Origin: Agapetus fuscipes
Lineage: Eukaryota; Arthropoda; Insecta; Trichoptera; Glossosomatidae
Direction: 5' to 3'
NCBI GenBank assembly: GCA_951799405.1
Contig: OX637346.1
Span: 8,083,215 to 8,147,214, forward strand
DNA: 64,000 bases
In this document: piece after piece, positions 1-11,582 of the stretch
How the letters are laid out: each line of letters begins with the position of its first letter
How positions within the stretch are numbered: position 1 is the stretch's first letter
Made by a program: the position numbers and the translations under genes
The notes under the pieces: model-generated
The model's input: the letters and a program-made list of their open reading frames with translations, nothing else
What the model was told of the DNA's origin: nothing
Database searches by the model: none

Positions 1-1139
1 ATTTTTAAAAACTAATAGAAATTGTACACAAACAAATTCGTACGTACGGTTTACTTAAATTAGTAATTGCGTTATACGTACTTATTTGTTGTCAAGTTTT
101 ATGCAAAGCTGATATGACATTGAAATTTGAAAGAGGCGGCAATGATAAGAGTGAAGTACGCCGAATATCGGTCGGAAGGTACTGACCAATTACAGAGCTG
201 GGTTTTTTCGAGAGCCAATGACAAACCCGTGCGTCTCCTGGGGGTTGGGCACTACGTTGATTACTGCTTGAGTGTTCTTTGTGAAACAAAACGCTCCAGA
301 ATGTCGACCCTTGAGTAAGTGTAGCGCTTGAGTAAGGCACTTAAATCAGTTTTGATCGTGAATACGGGGGTATCATAGAGTAATAATCTCTATGATTAGT
401 ATCTATAATGAAATCAGAATATTTGTGATGTCACCTGGCCGGGGTAGACGCAGAATAGAGAGTTATAATTTCAATACAATATTGTGTAGACAGTTTTAAA
501 ATAAATTAAAGTGCACCGAACTGCATTAAGCATTTCCGCCAAGTGTGCTGACAGTGCTGTGAACGACAAAAATCCAGGATTACTGGGAATATTTTTTTAT
601 TCACCATGGGTGACGTTACATAGCCGAGGGATATTTTGAATGTTTGGAGTTCATTTAAGTGGCAAAGTAATATTAACATTTAAGACTTATATCTCATGCC
701 TGCTCACAATTTAACGCGTGGAAGTTTGTGCTTAAACATGTTGTACCTACGTGTAATTACAAAATTTATTCTAAGCCTGAAATAATTGTTTTAATCTATA
801 AAAGAGTTTAAATATACAAATTTAAAAGCCTTAACCGGCAACACTACAAATCAAAAGCAGTTTTTTCGATCCTTGTAGGTATAGTTCTCTCATTTCATGC
901 AGAGTTATAATCTTTTTCGATTGTTTTATATTATGAAAATTACATTAAAGCCAATTGAGAGTGAAACGCTTACACATTGTATTAGAACTCATAAAACTGG
1001 TAAACGAAACTATTGAATAATAATAGTATTTACTTTGACTTATAGTTAAACTGGTTTTAAAGCTGGTTTCAGTATTTTTATAAACACACACGCAAAGGAC
1101 AAAGCTTAGACCACATTTGTTTCCCGAGTACAAAACATT
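1..1139. other. AT-rich unique DNA, no gene seen
   Basis: No open frame of convincing length or composition, no repeat family of this window, and no RNA gene was recognised. Two opposed frames of 60-80 codons near the start overlap each other and look like chance. Confidence 0.5.
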
Positions 1140-1256
1140 GTGTAAATAGTAAATACTCAAACAGGAAAATGTATGAAAACTTACCACTCACACTAGATGT
1201 CATTTTATATCTTCAATATAAATTAATATTTACGCGATGGATGCGTATTTACGCAG
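1140..1256. mobile_element. MITE of the gcgtaaa family, diverged copy
   Basis: The right end (tttacgcgatggatgcgtatt, continuing into tacgca) resembles the right terminal repeat of the clearer copies at 36264-36385 and 57416-57535. The left end, starting tgtaaatagtaaatactc, is a weak inverted match. Inner sequence aaaatgtatgaaaac is shared with the 36 kb copy (aaaatgtatggaaac). No transposase is present, so it would be non-autonomous. The weak left arm makes this the least certain copy. Confidence 0.35.
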
Positions 1257-1394
1257 TGTTTTACACTCGGGATACTGGGCGTTGTGAAATTACCTTAGAA
1301 GGTGTGCTGGCTTTGTTACGGGTGCTAGAACCGCATTTGTACAAAATAATCCAGAAATCTGAGTTTGTTATCTGTACCCCTAGTAAAAAGCATT

Positions 1395-1512
1395 GCGTAA
1401 ATTCTCCACCATTTTGTAAATATAAAGTGTATGGAAGATACAATAGCACCCCCAGCGAGATTTTCTTTCACACAATTTTTCTTTTTACGCGGTATTGGGG
1501 ATTTTTTACCAT
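1395..1512. repeat. Possible second gcgtaaa-type inverted-repeat element
   Basis: The left part starts gcgtaaattctccacc and the right part ends acgcggtattggggatttt. The inverted match between them is only partial (gcgtaaa, then an a/t pair, then c-rich). It may be a diverged relative of the neighbouring MITE, or chance. Confidence 0.22.
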
Positions 1513-1751
1513 TAGTCACCTACCTAAAGTTCCATTTGTCTGTATGGAATGCTCGCCACTGAATATTAAAGTCAAACGGTGTTATTTACACACAGAAAAT
1601 CTATGGCTCAACCGCCACTTAACGTGAATTTTCAGTAGAAAAAAACCATGACTCAGCTATGGATCAAATTTGTTGTGAATGACCCTGAAAGAGTTTGAGA
1701 CAAAGCTTTAGCTGTTGCTTGCTATTTTCTTACTAGGATAAAAGCTCTGAA

Positions 1752-1872
1752 ACTGTATTGGGTCTTGATTGAGCATTTGCGCTTACTATAGTGACGACTA
1801 AGCTTGAAGAGGGCTTGTGAGGTGTGATTCACACAAAAACAGAGCTCACCAAATAAATCAACATAACATAAA
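1752..1872 (+). mobile_element. SINE-1b, 5'-truncated copy
   Basis: Matches the 3' half of SINE-1b: tgggtcttgattgagcatt, then gtgacgactaagctt, gagggcttgtgaggtgtgat and the ending ctcaccaaataaatcaacat. The tRNA-like head is missing, as expected for incomplete reverse transcription. Compare the fuller copies at 41568-41885 and 45561-45980. Confidence 0.75.
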
Positions 1873-2631
1873 TTCATTTCCCACGAAGATTTGAAAATCT
1901 TAACCTGCCACAGCATCCTACTGTTTTATTGTAATTGATTTACTGTAACAAGCGCAAGAAGAAAACGAAGATTTCCTAACGGTGATGAAACACCGCTTTC
2001 ATAAGGTGGCTTCTCAGCGGACCGAGATATGTAATGGCAGAAGTGTATCAATAATGGACAGGCCACATGTAAGTCGTTCAGTGAGGAGGGAGTCTAGGCA
2101 GCCAATGCAGCTGATACACACCAGGACGTTTAGTTAGTAACTTAGTAGTGAGTCATAAAAAGTAAGTAGCATTAAGTGGTTAGTGGCAAGTAAAATGCGG
2201 TACCTAGGTTCGAAAAAGTTTCAGGCAAATTGCCTTGCTAAAAGCTGACCAAAAGGGGTAGGTATTTTTTTTATTTGAAATGATTTTTTATGAGGCGAAA
2301 ACGATGGATTTTACATCCAAGAACAAAGGAAATCTGTGTTTCCATTAAATTATGCCATTTTCGTTGGATCAGTATTTATTCGCAATGATAACACGCTACT
2401 TTCCTCTTATTTACTATGAATTATATTATTTCAACTGTAGTCGTAAACAAATGGAATCACAAAACTTGTATGCTCTGAAACGTATCGACATTCAACAGCT
2501 GACGGTTATTGAAAATCCTGTGACTTAAAAGAACCTTATACTACGTTCATAATGTGCAAACTTGCATTTTTATTTAGTTGTAGAGATTCTTTAGTTTTAT
2601 CATTTACTTTCTCAGTAAAAATTCGAACATC
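1873..2631. other. Unique AT-rich DNA, nothing recognised
   Basis: No open frame of note, no family repeat and no RNA-like fold was seen. Confidence 0.45.
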
Positions 2632-3222
2632 GAGTCTACAGAGTCCAGTCAAGTCAACCCAAAGATGAAGGGCAAGTCAACCCATACACGCAAGTCAAGC
2701 CAACCCATAAATGCAAGTCAATTCAACCCATTGATGCGAGTCAAGTCAATCCATAGATGCAAGTGAAGTCAACCCATAGGTGTAAGTTAAGTCGATCACT
2801 AAAGGTGAGCCAAGTCAACCAGCAGATGCGAGTCAAGTCAACACATAGATGCAGGTCAAGTCAACCCTTAGATTCAAGTCAAGTCAATCCATAGATGCGA
2901 GTCAAGTCAACCCATAGATGCAAGTCAAGTCGGGTTGACTCACATCTGAGGGTTATAGATGCAAGTCAAGTCGATCACTAAAGGTGAGCCAAGTCAACCT
3001 ACAGATGCGAGACAAGTCAACACATAGATGCAGGTCAAGTCAACCCATAGATTCAAGTCAAGTCACTTCATAGATGCTAGTCAACCCATAGATTCAAGTC
3101 AAGTCAACCCAAAGATGCGAGTCAAGTCAACCCATAGATGCAAGTCAAGTCAACCCATATATGCAAGTCAAGTAGACCACTAGAGGTGAGCCAAGTCAAC
3201 CAACCAATGAACCGAGTCAACA
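2632..3222 (+). repeat. Minisatellite, ~23-bp unit with higher-order order
   Basis: About 25 diverged tandem units of roughly aagtcaagtcaacccatag plus atgc (23 nt). A longer variant block containing gatcactaaaggtgagcc occurs at 2794 and again 179 bp later, and a related block (gaccactagaggtgagcc) occurs near 3175. The array therefore has a higher-order period of about eight units. Near 2930-2960 one unit is inverted (gggttgactcacatctgagg). The array is AT/GC mixed, unlike its AT-rich flanks. No protein frame is maintained. Confidence 0.93.
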
Positions 3223-6200
3223 TGAGGCCCGAGAGGCTATTATGAAAGTGCCCTAGGCCGCCTCACGATTCTCTCGGCGATTACGCGGTACGAGAACGTA
3301 ATCGATGTGAAACAAACAGCCAGAGAGGAATAATTGACAAAAGACTGAGCAAATACAGTGGAGGCTTCGTTTCCTTCAAACTAGGGATGCGCTCCAACGT
3401 GTTTCGCAGAGAATTCTACCATTGTGTTCGGAGAAAAACAACAATTTTGAACGAAAAATACTATTTACTTGAGTGCTTTTAGTTGAAAATACTGTTTACC
3501 TTTCTAACTCATAATAAAATGTTTGCAAAATGTGTCGGTGTTTTTTTAAGAATTCGTGATTTTGAATCTGGGGCTGACTTGATAGTAAGTAAACCACATA
3601 AAAAGAAATAATTGGGAAATTTCATTGACATAATTATATATTTTTTACTGTTGTGTTTGCTCCAAAAAAAGGATTAAAATTCGTTCTTAAGACAAGTAGT
3701 GATAACAATGGTTTACTTGAAATTTCATGAAAAGAAAGAGAAGATACTTACGTAATGAATAAATAAATAAGTCTCAACATTTTTTTCGTTTCTATAACTA
3801 TTATCTACATTACTTTTGAAACCACATGGAGTTGGTACATTTATTTATTGATGAAAGCAAACATTTTCGGTTTTACATTAGTTTGTTTGAACCCAAAACT
3901 AATGTAAGCCCCATTTATTAGTATCGAAAAATCGACATTACGCTGGTTAAAAAAATTAAACCCTTTTATGAATAGTGGAGTTATATAAGAGAATCTCTTG
4001 ATGTACCTACCTGAAAAAATAAATTCCCTAAATAAATTTTAATTTTGTTGTTGTTAAGTTATTGTAAGAAATTTCAAATGAAACAATGGTGGAACTGCAG
4101 GGCAGAATTTGCAATAAAATAAGAGGATTGTGATAATTTTGATCAAAAACAATAGCAGATTTTTATGACGTCAATTCCCAAGCTCATCCCTATGCAGGAC
4201 GTGGCGGCCGCTTCAAAACAAATTCCATACAATTATCAAGGAGGACCGAACCAAGCCGAGCCAATTCATTGTCTCTCGTCTCTAATGAGGCCCTGCGAGC
4301 AAGAATGCCGGCCATTTCATGCAAATCCCGCGCTTAATATTTGAAAAGAAAATGATACAGCCATAACCCGGCGGGGCGGCCATCATGGAAATGTGGCGGG
4401 CAAAAGTAAGAGTGAGGACAGGACTTGAGCGCAGAAAAACAATTAAATTCAAATGGGCTGAGATAATATGCAACGAGCGGTTTCCTGATCAATTCTCTGA
4501 TAGAGTCATTACACCATGACAAGTAGCCATATTTTCAAACCTATTTTGAAATGCTCCCATAAACTTCTGTTGAGTGCTGGTATCATAATGGTCAGCTATT
4601 TCAACGATCACAAATCAAGATATTTTACAATCTTAAATATAAGTTACGGATATATCTTGAAATCCAGGATTCCCATTTTATGTAGTGTGTTGAAAGTGCT
4701 CATAGTAATGAAAGTTGAAATATGCGACTTGTGTCAACTTACGTAAAAGAAAGGTAGACTGGTTTTAAGAGTCGAAAATCACTTCGCAGTGAAGAGTAAA
4801 ACTCTGTTATATCTAACGCATACCTAATGAAGAATGGATTCCTTTCTATGATAAAAAGCTTGACGTGTTCTTTTTTAATGAAATTTATATTTCAAGTAAT
4901 TATTTGAGTCGTAAAGAACAACAGACGGATATCTAGATTTTTTTCTAAAATCCTTTCTTCATCATTTTTATGTTTTTACCTCGTTTTCGAAATAAATCAT
5001 AGATTATCTTATTTAATTTTACTTTGAAAAAAAAATACAAAATAGCATAGCATTGTTAATGAACAATTTTTTGCACAGGATTAAAAAAATATAGTTTGAA
5101 ATTGAAACATCTAAATTGCATACAAAAAATATTGACTTGCAATCTGAAACGTGTTTGGTTTTTATCGAGGCCAAAAATGCAGTGTAATTAAAAATCAATC
5201 AAACCATAAACAAATTTGCTCTTAATTAACTTTCAGGCTGCGACGGACAAATGCATATAAGAACAGCCGGGTATAGGTAGGTACTATAAGGTATATCGTG
5301 GTTAGGAGGCTTGGACGGATCGTTCCAACCGAAAGTTAATTGCTTTTGGCAAAAGGCAGTCGCGTTGCGCAACTCCCTGTTCTCGAAAGAGCAGTCCAAG
5401 AAGTCAAAGATCACTGGGCTTAGATTAACAGGTAATACAAAACGAACCAAAAGAGGAACAAATACCAAAAGAGTGAGTGGATTCCAGCTTTGCCAGCAAA
5501 TAAAGAACGAAACTGCTGATGAAGCTATTAGGAACAGATTGGATTCTTTTGTAATTGCTTTTTTGAAAGGAATTTGTAAAGAGGGTTCTCTTGATCCTTT
5601 AACCTTTTCTATAATAATCTATAATCTTTAACCTTTTCCTTTTGTGTTAATTAAAAAAATCAAATTAGGATCAATCAGGTATAAAATAAATTATGTTTTT
5701 ATAGCGTTTGGTGGTTTACTCAGCGAAAGCCCATTTTTTTAAATGTTTATCAATTTTACAAAATAATAAAAGTTCATTTCTAATAAAGCTTCCATTCCCT
5801 AAATAATTATTTTTACTTAAAAAAAGAAATATAAAACTCGAAAGATTTCGCGTAACAATTGTCATTGCTCCGAATGATGCCTTGGTAGGAAAAACATTTG
5901 ATTATAAAAAAAAAACACTTCATATATTTTTTTAAATAATCAATCCGAAAAACCCCTTTAAAATAAAATGGTCAATAAGTTGGTTCTTCACAGAGAAAAA
6001 ATACTACAAGGATTGTGGATGTTTTAAATTTGTCTCGTGTAAAACAAAAACAAATATTTGCCGTGTTACAAAAAAGCAAGATGTCAAGGTTGAATAATTT
6101 GATTTTGTGGTAAAGATTTAAATGAAATTAGAAAGTATAATTTCATAAATAAAAATGTGGTTTGAAGATTGAACAGATTCAAATGAAATATAAAATCAAT

Positions 6201-6261
6201 TTAGTTTTTAGAAAACAACATTGAAAAGTGCGTAAAAAGAGAATTTATTATGAATATACAT
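3223..6261. other. Unique DNA, no gene or repeat family recognised
   Basis: Mostly AT-rich. Two stretches, 4180-4520 and 5225-5440, are clearly richer in G+C than their surroundings; the first is listed separately. Short frames of 60-106 codons occur on both strands at 5226-5631 but lack an ATG, resemble no family I know, and overlap one another. Confidence 0.4.
4180..4520. promoter_or_regulatory. Possible cis-regulatory island
   Basis: A G+C-rich island in AT-rich surroundings. It holds an octamer-type POU site atgcaaat (about 4319-4326), several aatta/attaa homeodomain cores and CpG-rich words (ggcggccgc, ggcggggcggcc). It matches none of the repeats in the window. Such islands in arthropod intergenic DNA are often enhancers, but the motifs are short and the call is inference only. 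Confidence 0.2.
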
Positions 6262-6510
6262 TTCCTTGATTTATAGGTTGGTGTGAGGCTGACTACCCCA
6301 TACTGTAAAAATGCTTCACTTTGCTAATGTCACCCCTGTTTCAGGGAAGGTCGGAAAAAGTTGCAGGGTGTATGTCCATGCGAGGTTTGGATTCTAATTT
6401 GTGGGTACACATGCAGCATATTTTGTAAGCGCGAACTTATACCTACGTGTCTGAGTTGGTGGGCATGCATTTAATAATAATTTTAAACGTGCAAATATCT
6501 TTACAACATT
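6262..6510 (+). mobile_element. T250, solo copy of the LINE-A 3' end
   Basis: Begins ttccttgatttatagg, followed by gtgaggctgactaccccata, cctgtttcagggaaggtcgg and gtaagcgcgaactta, and ends atatctttacaac. This is the shared ~250-bp unit seen at the 3' end of LINE-A. No LINE ORF or further LINE 3' UTR lies upstream. Several percent divergence from the 37 kb copy suggests an older insertion. Confidence 0.85.
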
Positions 6511-6619
6511 TTATAGTTTATATAGAATATACACTTTTTAATATTCTTACAGCAAATCAAGGAGATAATCTCTTGTCTTTTATATGGCATCAAGCTACTT
6601 TTATCATCACATCATGCTT

Positions 6620-6830
6620 CAAGATCTGAAACGTTTGATAGTGATAATCGGATTAATTATGCAAGCCAAACGTCTCAGAATTTCCAGCATTCGCCAAGAG
6701 TTGTCTCCTCGGCGGAATTTGATAAGATAACCTTAAAAGCGAGCAGGAATGCCGTGGGAAACGAGGATTTAGTGAGGCTCCAATGAGCCGAAGCGACGAG
6801 GACATTTGAGATTAGCTTAGGCTTTTAGCG
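6620..6830. promoter_or_regulatory. Possible cis-regulatory island
   Basis: Non-repeat, relatively G+C-rich stretch with an OTX/Bicoid-like ggattaatta, a GATA pair (gataagataa) and other short motifs. Motif content alone is weak support. Confidence 0.15.
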
Positions 6831-7035
6831 AAACTATTTTAGGAACGAGCAAAAATAAAAAAAAACAATCAATTAACGTGACGCATTTTGGAAAACGATT
6901 TTATTTTTTCTTTCATTTTATCAAAGTTTTTTTGAATCACAAGAATATTTATTGGCAAATATAATGCCATAGGTATATAGTGTCATATTTAGTGGTGTGT
7001 ATAATGCAACTTCATATAAATATATCGTAGCATAT

Positions 7036-7177
7036 TTAGGCCCGGTATTTCAACGTTAGTATAATCAAATATTATGTGACTTAAGCTGATAAAAAAACTA
7101 CCCACATGATTGACATTAGTGCGTTTTTTTCATTCTATATAAAGTCGCTATGCTAACGTTGAAAATACCGGGCCTTA
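7036..7177. mobile_element. PIF/Harbinger-like MITE, copy 1
   Basis: About 142 bp with terminal inverted repeats of roughly 25 bp: the left starts ttaggcccggtattt and the right ends aaaataccgggcctta. Each end is flanked by tta, which fits the 3-bp TWA target duplication of PIF/Harbinger elements. There is no coding capacity. Other copies are at 57021-57125 and, interrupted by T250, at 14331-14710. Confidence 0.8.
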
Positions 7178-7204
7178 GTGGAGTATATGATGGCAACTTC
7201 ACAT

Positions 7205-7538
7205 CAACAGACCGGTCGATAGCTCAGTTGGTAGAGTGCTTGCACTGCATGCCGTGAGCTCGGGTTCGAATCCCACCGAGGGTGTCAGAAATGATCCAGT
7301 TTCGGTGTTTATTTCAAACACAAAATAAAATACCGGCAAGGTTAACTGAGCCTTCACAATAAATGAGTACCAGCCCCCTCGGGAGCTGGGAAACCCCCAC
7401 TTTAACTGAAGTGGTTGGCGTAAGGCCGGCCCCCTTACCTGTAAAAATGAATAGGTTCAACTCGCCACATGCGACCCCTTCGGGAGTAACGCGGGAAGAA
7501 GTTACACTATGTGTGTAGCTTAGCTGCGTTGCGTTGCG
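7205..7538 (+). mobile_element. SINE-2, full-length copy
   Basis: The tRNA-related head starts accggtcgatagctcagttg and contains A-box-like (tagctcagttggtagag) and B-box (ggttcgaatcc) promoter elements for RNA polymerase III. The body reads gtgtcagaaatgat, ccggcaaggttaactgag, gagctgggaaacccccac, and the 3' end is gttgcgttgcgt. A 6-bp direct repeat, tcacat, flanks it (7199-7204 and 7539-7544). It encodes no protein. The head is not a functional tRNA gene because the acceptor and anticodon arms do not form. Confidence 0.9.
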
Positions 7539-7545
7539 TCACATA

Positions 7546-8055
7546 AATATAAAGTGGTATATTATATGCCACTTCTTTCAGTCCATAGAACAAATTCAAA
7601 AAATGCTTTAAATGATCATTACAATGTGCTTTGAATCGTTTTCATCTTTATATGTCATGGATACAAGGCAGGTTCGAAATTTTTTAATACATACACATGG
7701 CGTATAAGCCGTTTTTTTTATAATAATCAAACCTGTAAAACCTATGCAATCAATATCTTTACATCTAATCAATGTTTTTTCTCTCGTTGCTCACAGCTGC
7801 AGCTGTTAAATTTCATCAAGATTGGCATCTGATATGCGCGGTTCTCAAAATTAGTGCATATCTGACGACAAGGCTGCATCTACGCGGCAACATAATCGCC
7901 TCAGAATCTGCTTGTCCGCCTCCTTATGTCTTATCAGATAATTATGATGGAGACATGATAATCTGATGGCATGGTAGACCGGTCTCTGTAGTAAGCGCAT
8001 GTATTGTGGAAACTATTTATTTTTGCATTATAGGTATTCAGCATCCCTCTATTAT
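7546..8055. other. Unique DNA, nothing recognised
   Basis: AT-rich with one slightly G+C-richer patch around 7850-7980. No family repeat and no frame I would call. Confidence 0.4.
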
Positions 8056-8277
8056 TAAAGTTGCAAAGAAGTATTAACTTTAAGGATTCATCACAAGCAT
8101 CAAATGTAAGTTCGCACTTACACATAAGTTGATGCTGCATACTTACAAAAAAAAACTTCAAATGAACATATCCCCTTCAACTCTTGCCGACCTTCCTTGA
8201 AACAGGGGTGGCATTGGCGGAATTGAACCCGCGTTTACAGTGTTGGTGGTAAGCCTCATAACAAGCTATAAATCAAG
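8056..8277 (-). mobile_element. T250, solo minus-strand copy
   Basis: Reverse complement of the T250 unit: aaagttgcaaagaag at the 3' tail side, gttcgcacttacac, cttccttgaaacaggggtgg and ctataaatcaagg at the 5' side. The stretch pairing with the cccatactgt block is replaced by diverged sequence. No LINE ORF is attached. Confidence 0.8.
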
Positions 8278-8571
8278 GTACAACCACCAACAGATAAATT
8301 AATGAATGACAGTTTTCATTTTTCCAATGTTTCTTGCAATGAATTGTTAATATTGTAGTTTTTTATGAGCTCAGGACAAATGATTGATAAGCAGACAAAT
8401 TAAGTATTAAGCTAATGACTGGAATAACAACAAAATATTTTTGTGAATTAATGACCATTGTACTTAGTTACACAATCAAAATATGCTCTCAATTTGCATA
8501 GCATGTAAAACCGGCGAAAAACATATTGCGCAATATAAAATATTTGCACGGGGCTTACCTATTGTGTTGAT

Positions 8572-8710
8572 CAGTCATTAGTGGCCTGACAGATCAGCGG
8601 AATGATCCCAAATGTCTCGGGTTCGAATCCACTAATTCAATGTGTCCATATCGCCGGTGGTATCAAAGGTATTAATCATACAGTACGTTTTGACACTGCC
8701 TAGTAATATA
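8572..8710 (+). mobile_element. SINE-3, copy 1
   Basis: Contains gtggcctgacagatcagcgg and the B-box ctcgggttcgaatccac, then tcgccggtggtatcaaaggt. The last block recurs, inverted, beside the same B-box region at 21461-21605. The D-arm-like gagcgg/cagcgg sequence recalls Leu or Ser tRNAs. It is too diverged to fold as tRNA. Confidence 0.5.
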
Positions 8711-9289
8711 ATCAAATGATTTCACAACCCGGCGTTGGCATTTGAATACGACCAAAACATTATAATACATGAACCATTTATGCTTTACGAGGCTCTATCT
8801 CATGTGAGGTGATTACAGGCCTCGCGTTTTGTGTATTGAATACTAATACAAAATATAACCACAAACTCTCACTTTTCAAGATTCACTATCGTTTTTGTTT
8901 AACGTCAAATATAAAATGCTTTTGAATATTTTCATTTGGAAATACAACACAAAAAAATTATTCACTATTTGTTGCTATACTATAACCAACATCTAATTTC
9001 AACTAATTTAAAAACAAACTTTATTTTTTTATCTACTGATTTTTGTAATATTTTTTTTATTTAATCTTCCGCTTTTAATTTGTTTTTTATATACGAGTAC
9101 CATTTTTAGCAACAAAAAAGCTACAGAAAATATTATTATTATTATATCCCTCTTTTCTATTTATTTAACAATTTTTAACGTTCTTACATTAAATTTATTG
9201 CAATTTATATTTACACGATTATTCAAAAATATATTTACGTTTTAAAAATACGATCTGTTTAACGTAAAGTTCCGAGTATATTCGTTTAT
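8711..9289. other. Very AT-rich DNA, nothing recognised
   Basis: Dominated by runs of A and T. No repeat family of the window and no frame. Confidence 0.45.
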
Positions 9290-9424
9290 GTTTACGCTCC
9301 GAGCGAATACGTCCACAATGTTCCACCGCTTGTGTTATACTGAAGCCGGTATGGGGCGCGCACAGTACTGAAGCCTTCTCTCCTACTAAGCCTTCTTAGG
9401 GCGCGATTCTCACCGTGTGTAAAT

Positions 9425-9455
9425 ATGGCCACTAAGAGGGCAAAGGGCTACAGAG
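9425..9455 (+). CDS. Candidate first coding exon (speculative)
   Basis: An ATG in good context (a at -3, g at +4) opens ten codons (MATKRAKGYR) and one extra base, followed by gtatat, a usable 5' splice site. The 130 bp upstream are richer in G+C and CpG than anything nearby (ggggcgcgc, gggcgcgattc). That is compatible with a promoter and 5' leader. The peptide is too short to assign to a family. No downstream exon was found inside the window, so this may be chance. Confidence 0.2.
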
Positions 9456-9460
9456 GTATA

Positions 9461-10726
9461 TTATTAACAGTATTATTATCATAGGAAGACTAAAGCCCGA
9501 TTTTCCCCACAGTTTTTTTATATATGGGATCTAGTAAAATTGATAAAGGATTCGGACAAATTTATTGAATCAACTATCTCTAGTTCTTCTTTAATGTAAT
9601 ATTTTCGTCGTTTGTTTACAATTATATTGAGAAATTGTTGGTAAAAAATCGAGCCATAAATGATTTGCCGAAAATCGAATTTTACCTTTGAAAAGATTTG
9701 TGTTAGGTTTTAACAAAATACCATTTTACTTTTAAAAATAATACTTAATAAAAATAAATGAATTAAAACTATGTTTTATCCATTTGAATTTTTAACTAAT
9801 TACAAACTTTTGTGTATTCGTTTTCATTCTTATTAAAAAATATTTCTCGTTGATCTTGTGTTGAGCTGTGATTTGGTTTACATAAAAAACGGGACTCTCC
9901 AAATTAATCTTCCCTTAGTATGCATGAAAGTTACCACAAAATTTTTTTTTTGACAAGATCGCAATTTATTGTTATTTTTTACAAATAATGGTTAGAAAAT
10001 ATCTGTTGAGACTTGAAATTTTTTTTTAGAGTTTCTTATGTAATTTATTCGCTTGCTTTCAAAATTATTTATAAGCTCACTCCATCATTTGAACAGGATT
10101 TGTAAAATATTGACCACCCGGTGGTAAATCAAAGGGATTAAACATTTTGAAACACCTTATCGTAAAGTTCACTTATAAAATATGATACTAATGAATATTC
10201 AATCGGTTTAATAACAGCTTATGAGCATAATATTTTAATACACTGTGGTGTGATAAAAAAGAACGAAAAACAACCTTACTAATAAATAAGCGTTTTTTGA
10301 GAGCACGAAATCGGATTAATCCCGGGCGATTCTTTAGTTTATTTTTACTTGTGTTTTCTCCCGACCTCTTATCTGTACAATACATAATTATTATTCACGT
10401 AATAAAATAAAAATACGAAAGTGAGAAATAAAGCACCATCATTGCCTCCATTAGACCGAGAGCCAGCTACAACATAAAGCATTCAAAAGTCAATTCGTTC
10501 TTTTTATATTATTTAAACAGACTGATGAAGTTAAAAATTATGAATAAAAGTTAGTAACTGAAACAGTGACTCTGCTGCCATTCCATTGGGAGTGGCAGAG
10601 CCTCTACAGATTTCTCTCCTGAAGTTAGTTGGCGATGAAGATAAAAATGAAAAACCAGTCGTAGGAGTTAGGTGTATTCTTCCGAATCAGTCCATGTTCA
10701 TCAGTTCACATGGCGATTGATACCTT
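9461..10726. other. AT-rich DNA, nothing recognised
   Basis: No family repeat and no convincing frame. If the candidate exon at 9425 were real, this would be intron. Confidence 0.4.
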
Positions 10727-10972
10727 TTTATTTTTACAAGACAAGGGCAGTTTGACGTACGCCAACCACTTCACTTAAAGTGGGGATTTCTCTTCTCCCG
10801 ATGGGGCAAGCTCTCATTTCTGGTGAAGGCTGAGTAAAACATGTCGGTATTTTGATTTTGGGCTTGAAATAAGCACCAAAATGAGTAATCATTTCTGACA
10901 CTCTTGGTACGGATCAAATCCTAGCCTTCTGGCATGGAACGCAAGCATTCTACCAACTAAGCGGGTAATAAT
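10727..10972 (-). mobile_element. SINE-2, minus strand, diverged
   Basis: Reverse-complement SINE-2: gtacgccaaccacttcac, gcaagctctcatttctgg, ggcttgaaataagcacc, atttctgacactcttgg, ggcatggaacgcaagcatt and accaactaagcgggt. Several substitutions in the B-box region would impair transcription. It runs from the tRNA-like head (right) to the middle of the body. Confidence 0.82.
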
Positions 10973-11582
10973 TAATACTATGTGAACAGCTAATTTCATT
11001 GTACGTATCAAAAAGTACATATTTTATTAAAGCATAGTAATTCTTGCGATCACAAAAAAGAGTAGAAAAAATCAATCAAGTACTTACAAGAAAAAACTAG
11101 TTACACAGCTGGCCCTTGGACTTGAAGGTAGAGTTTTTATTTTCGTTTCTCTCTTGGCAGGTAGTCACGATTCAAATAGGCTCATAGGCGATAGCAAGTG
11201 CATAAAAATCTCCTAGATGGACCTCGGATATCATAAGCCGACCGGCTCCGGGAATACAAAAAAAACACACACAGTCATGATTTCGTTTTGGGTGCCTTTG
11301 TTGAACCAGAGCGAGAGGGAGGACTTCGAGTTTTTTTTTTGGACTTATTTTGTATTTCTAAAGCGATCGCGAGCCCTTTACGAGGATCAATAAAATATTA
11401 TTATTGTCGATGAAAAAAAAAGGGGACTTAAAAATACATTGATAACTTAAATCGCCTTACATGGATTCCTTTCAAATGTTTTTGTACTTTTTTTTTCGTA
11501 TCAGGTTCAACAAAAAATGCATTTACTATTAAATAACCATTTGAGATGATCTAGTATCACAATCACGTGTTTTTGTATTTTT
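10973..11582. other. Unique DNA, nothing recognised
   Basis: AT-rich with poly-T/poly-A runs and no recognisable feature. Confidence 0.4.

Noticed and set aside
1169..1627. 152-codon open frame, plus strand
   Set aside because: It crosses two MITE-like repeats, has no recognisable domain, and two minus-strand frames overlap it. Chance in repeat DNA.
5226..5631. Opposed frames of 80 and 106 codons
   Set aside because: Both overlap, the plus one starts with TTG, there is no family resemblance, and splice signals (acag/gtaata) do not fit a consistent exon.
7205..7290. tRNA gene at the head of SINE-2 (and the heads of SINE-1 and SINE-3)
   Set aside because: A- and B-boxes are present but the acceptor and anticodon stems do not pair, and the same head recurs with the SINE body attached.
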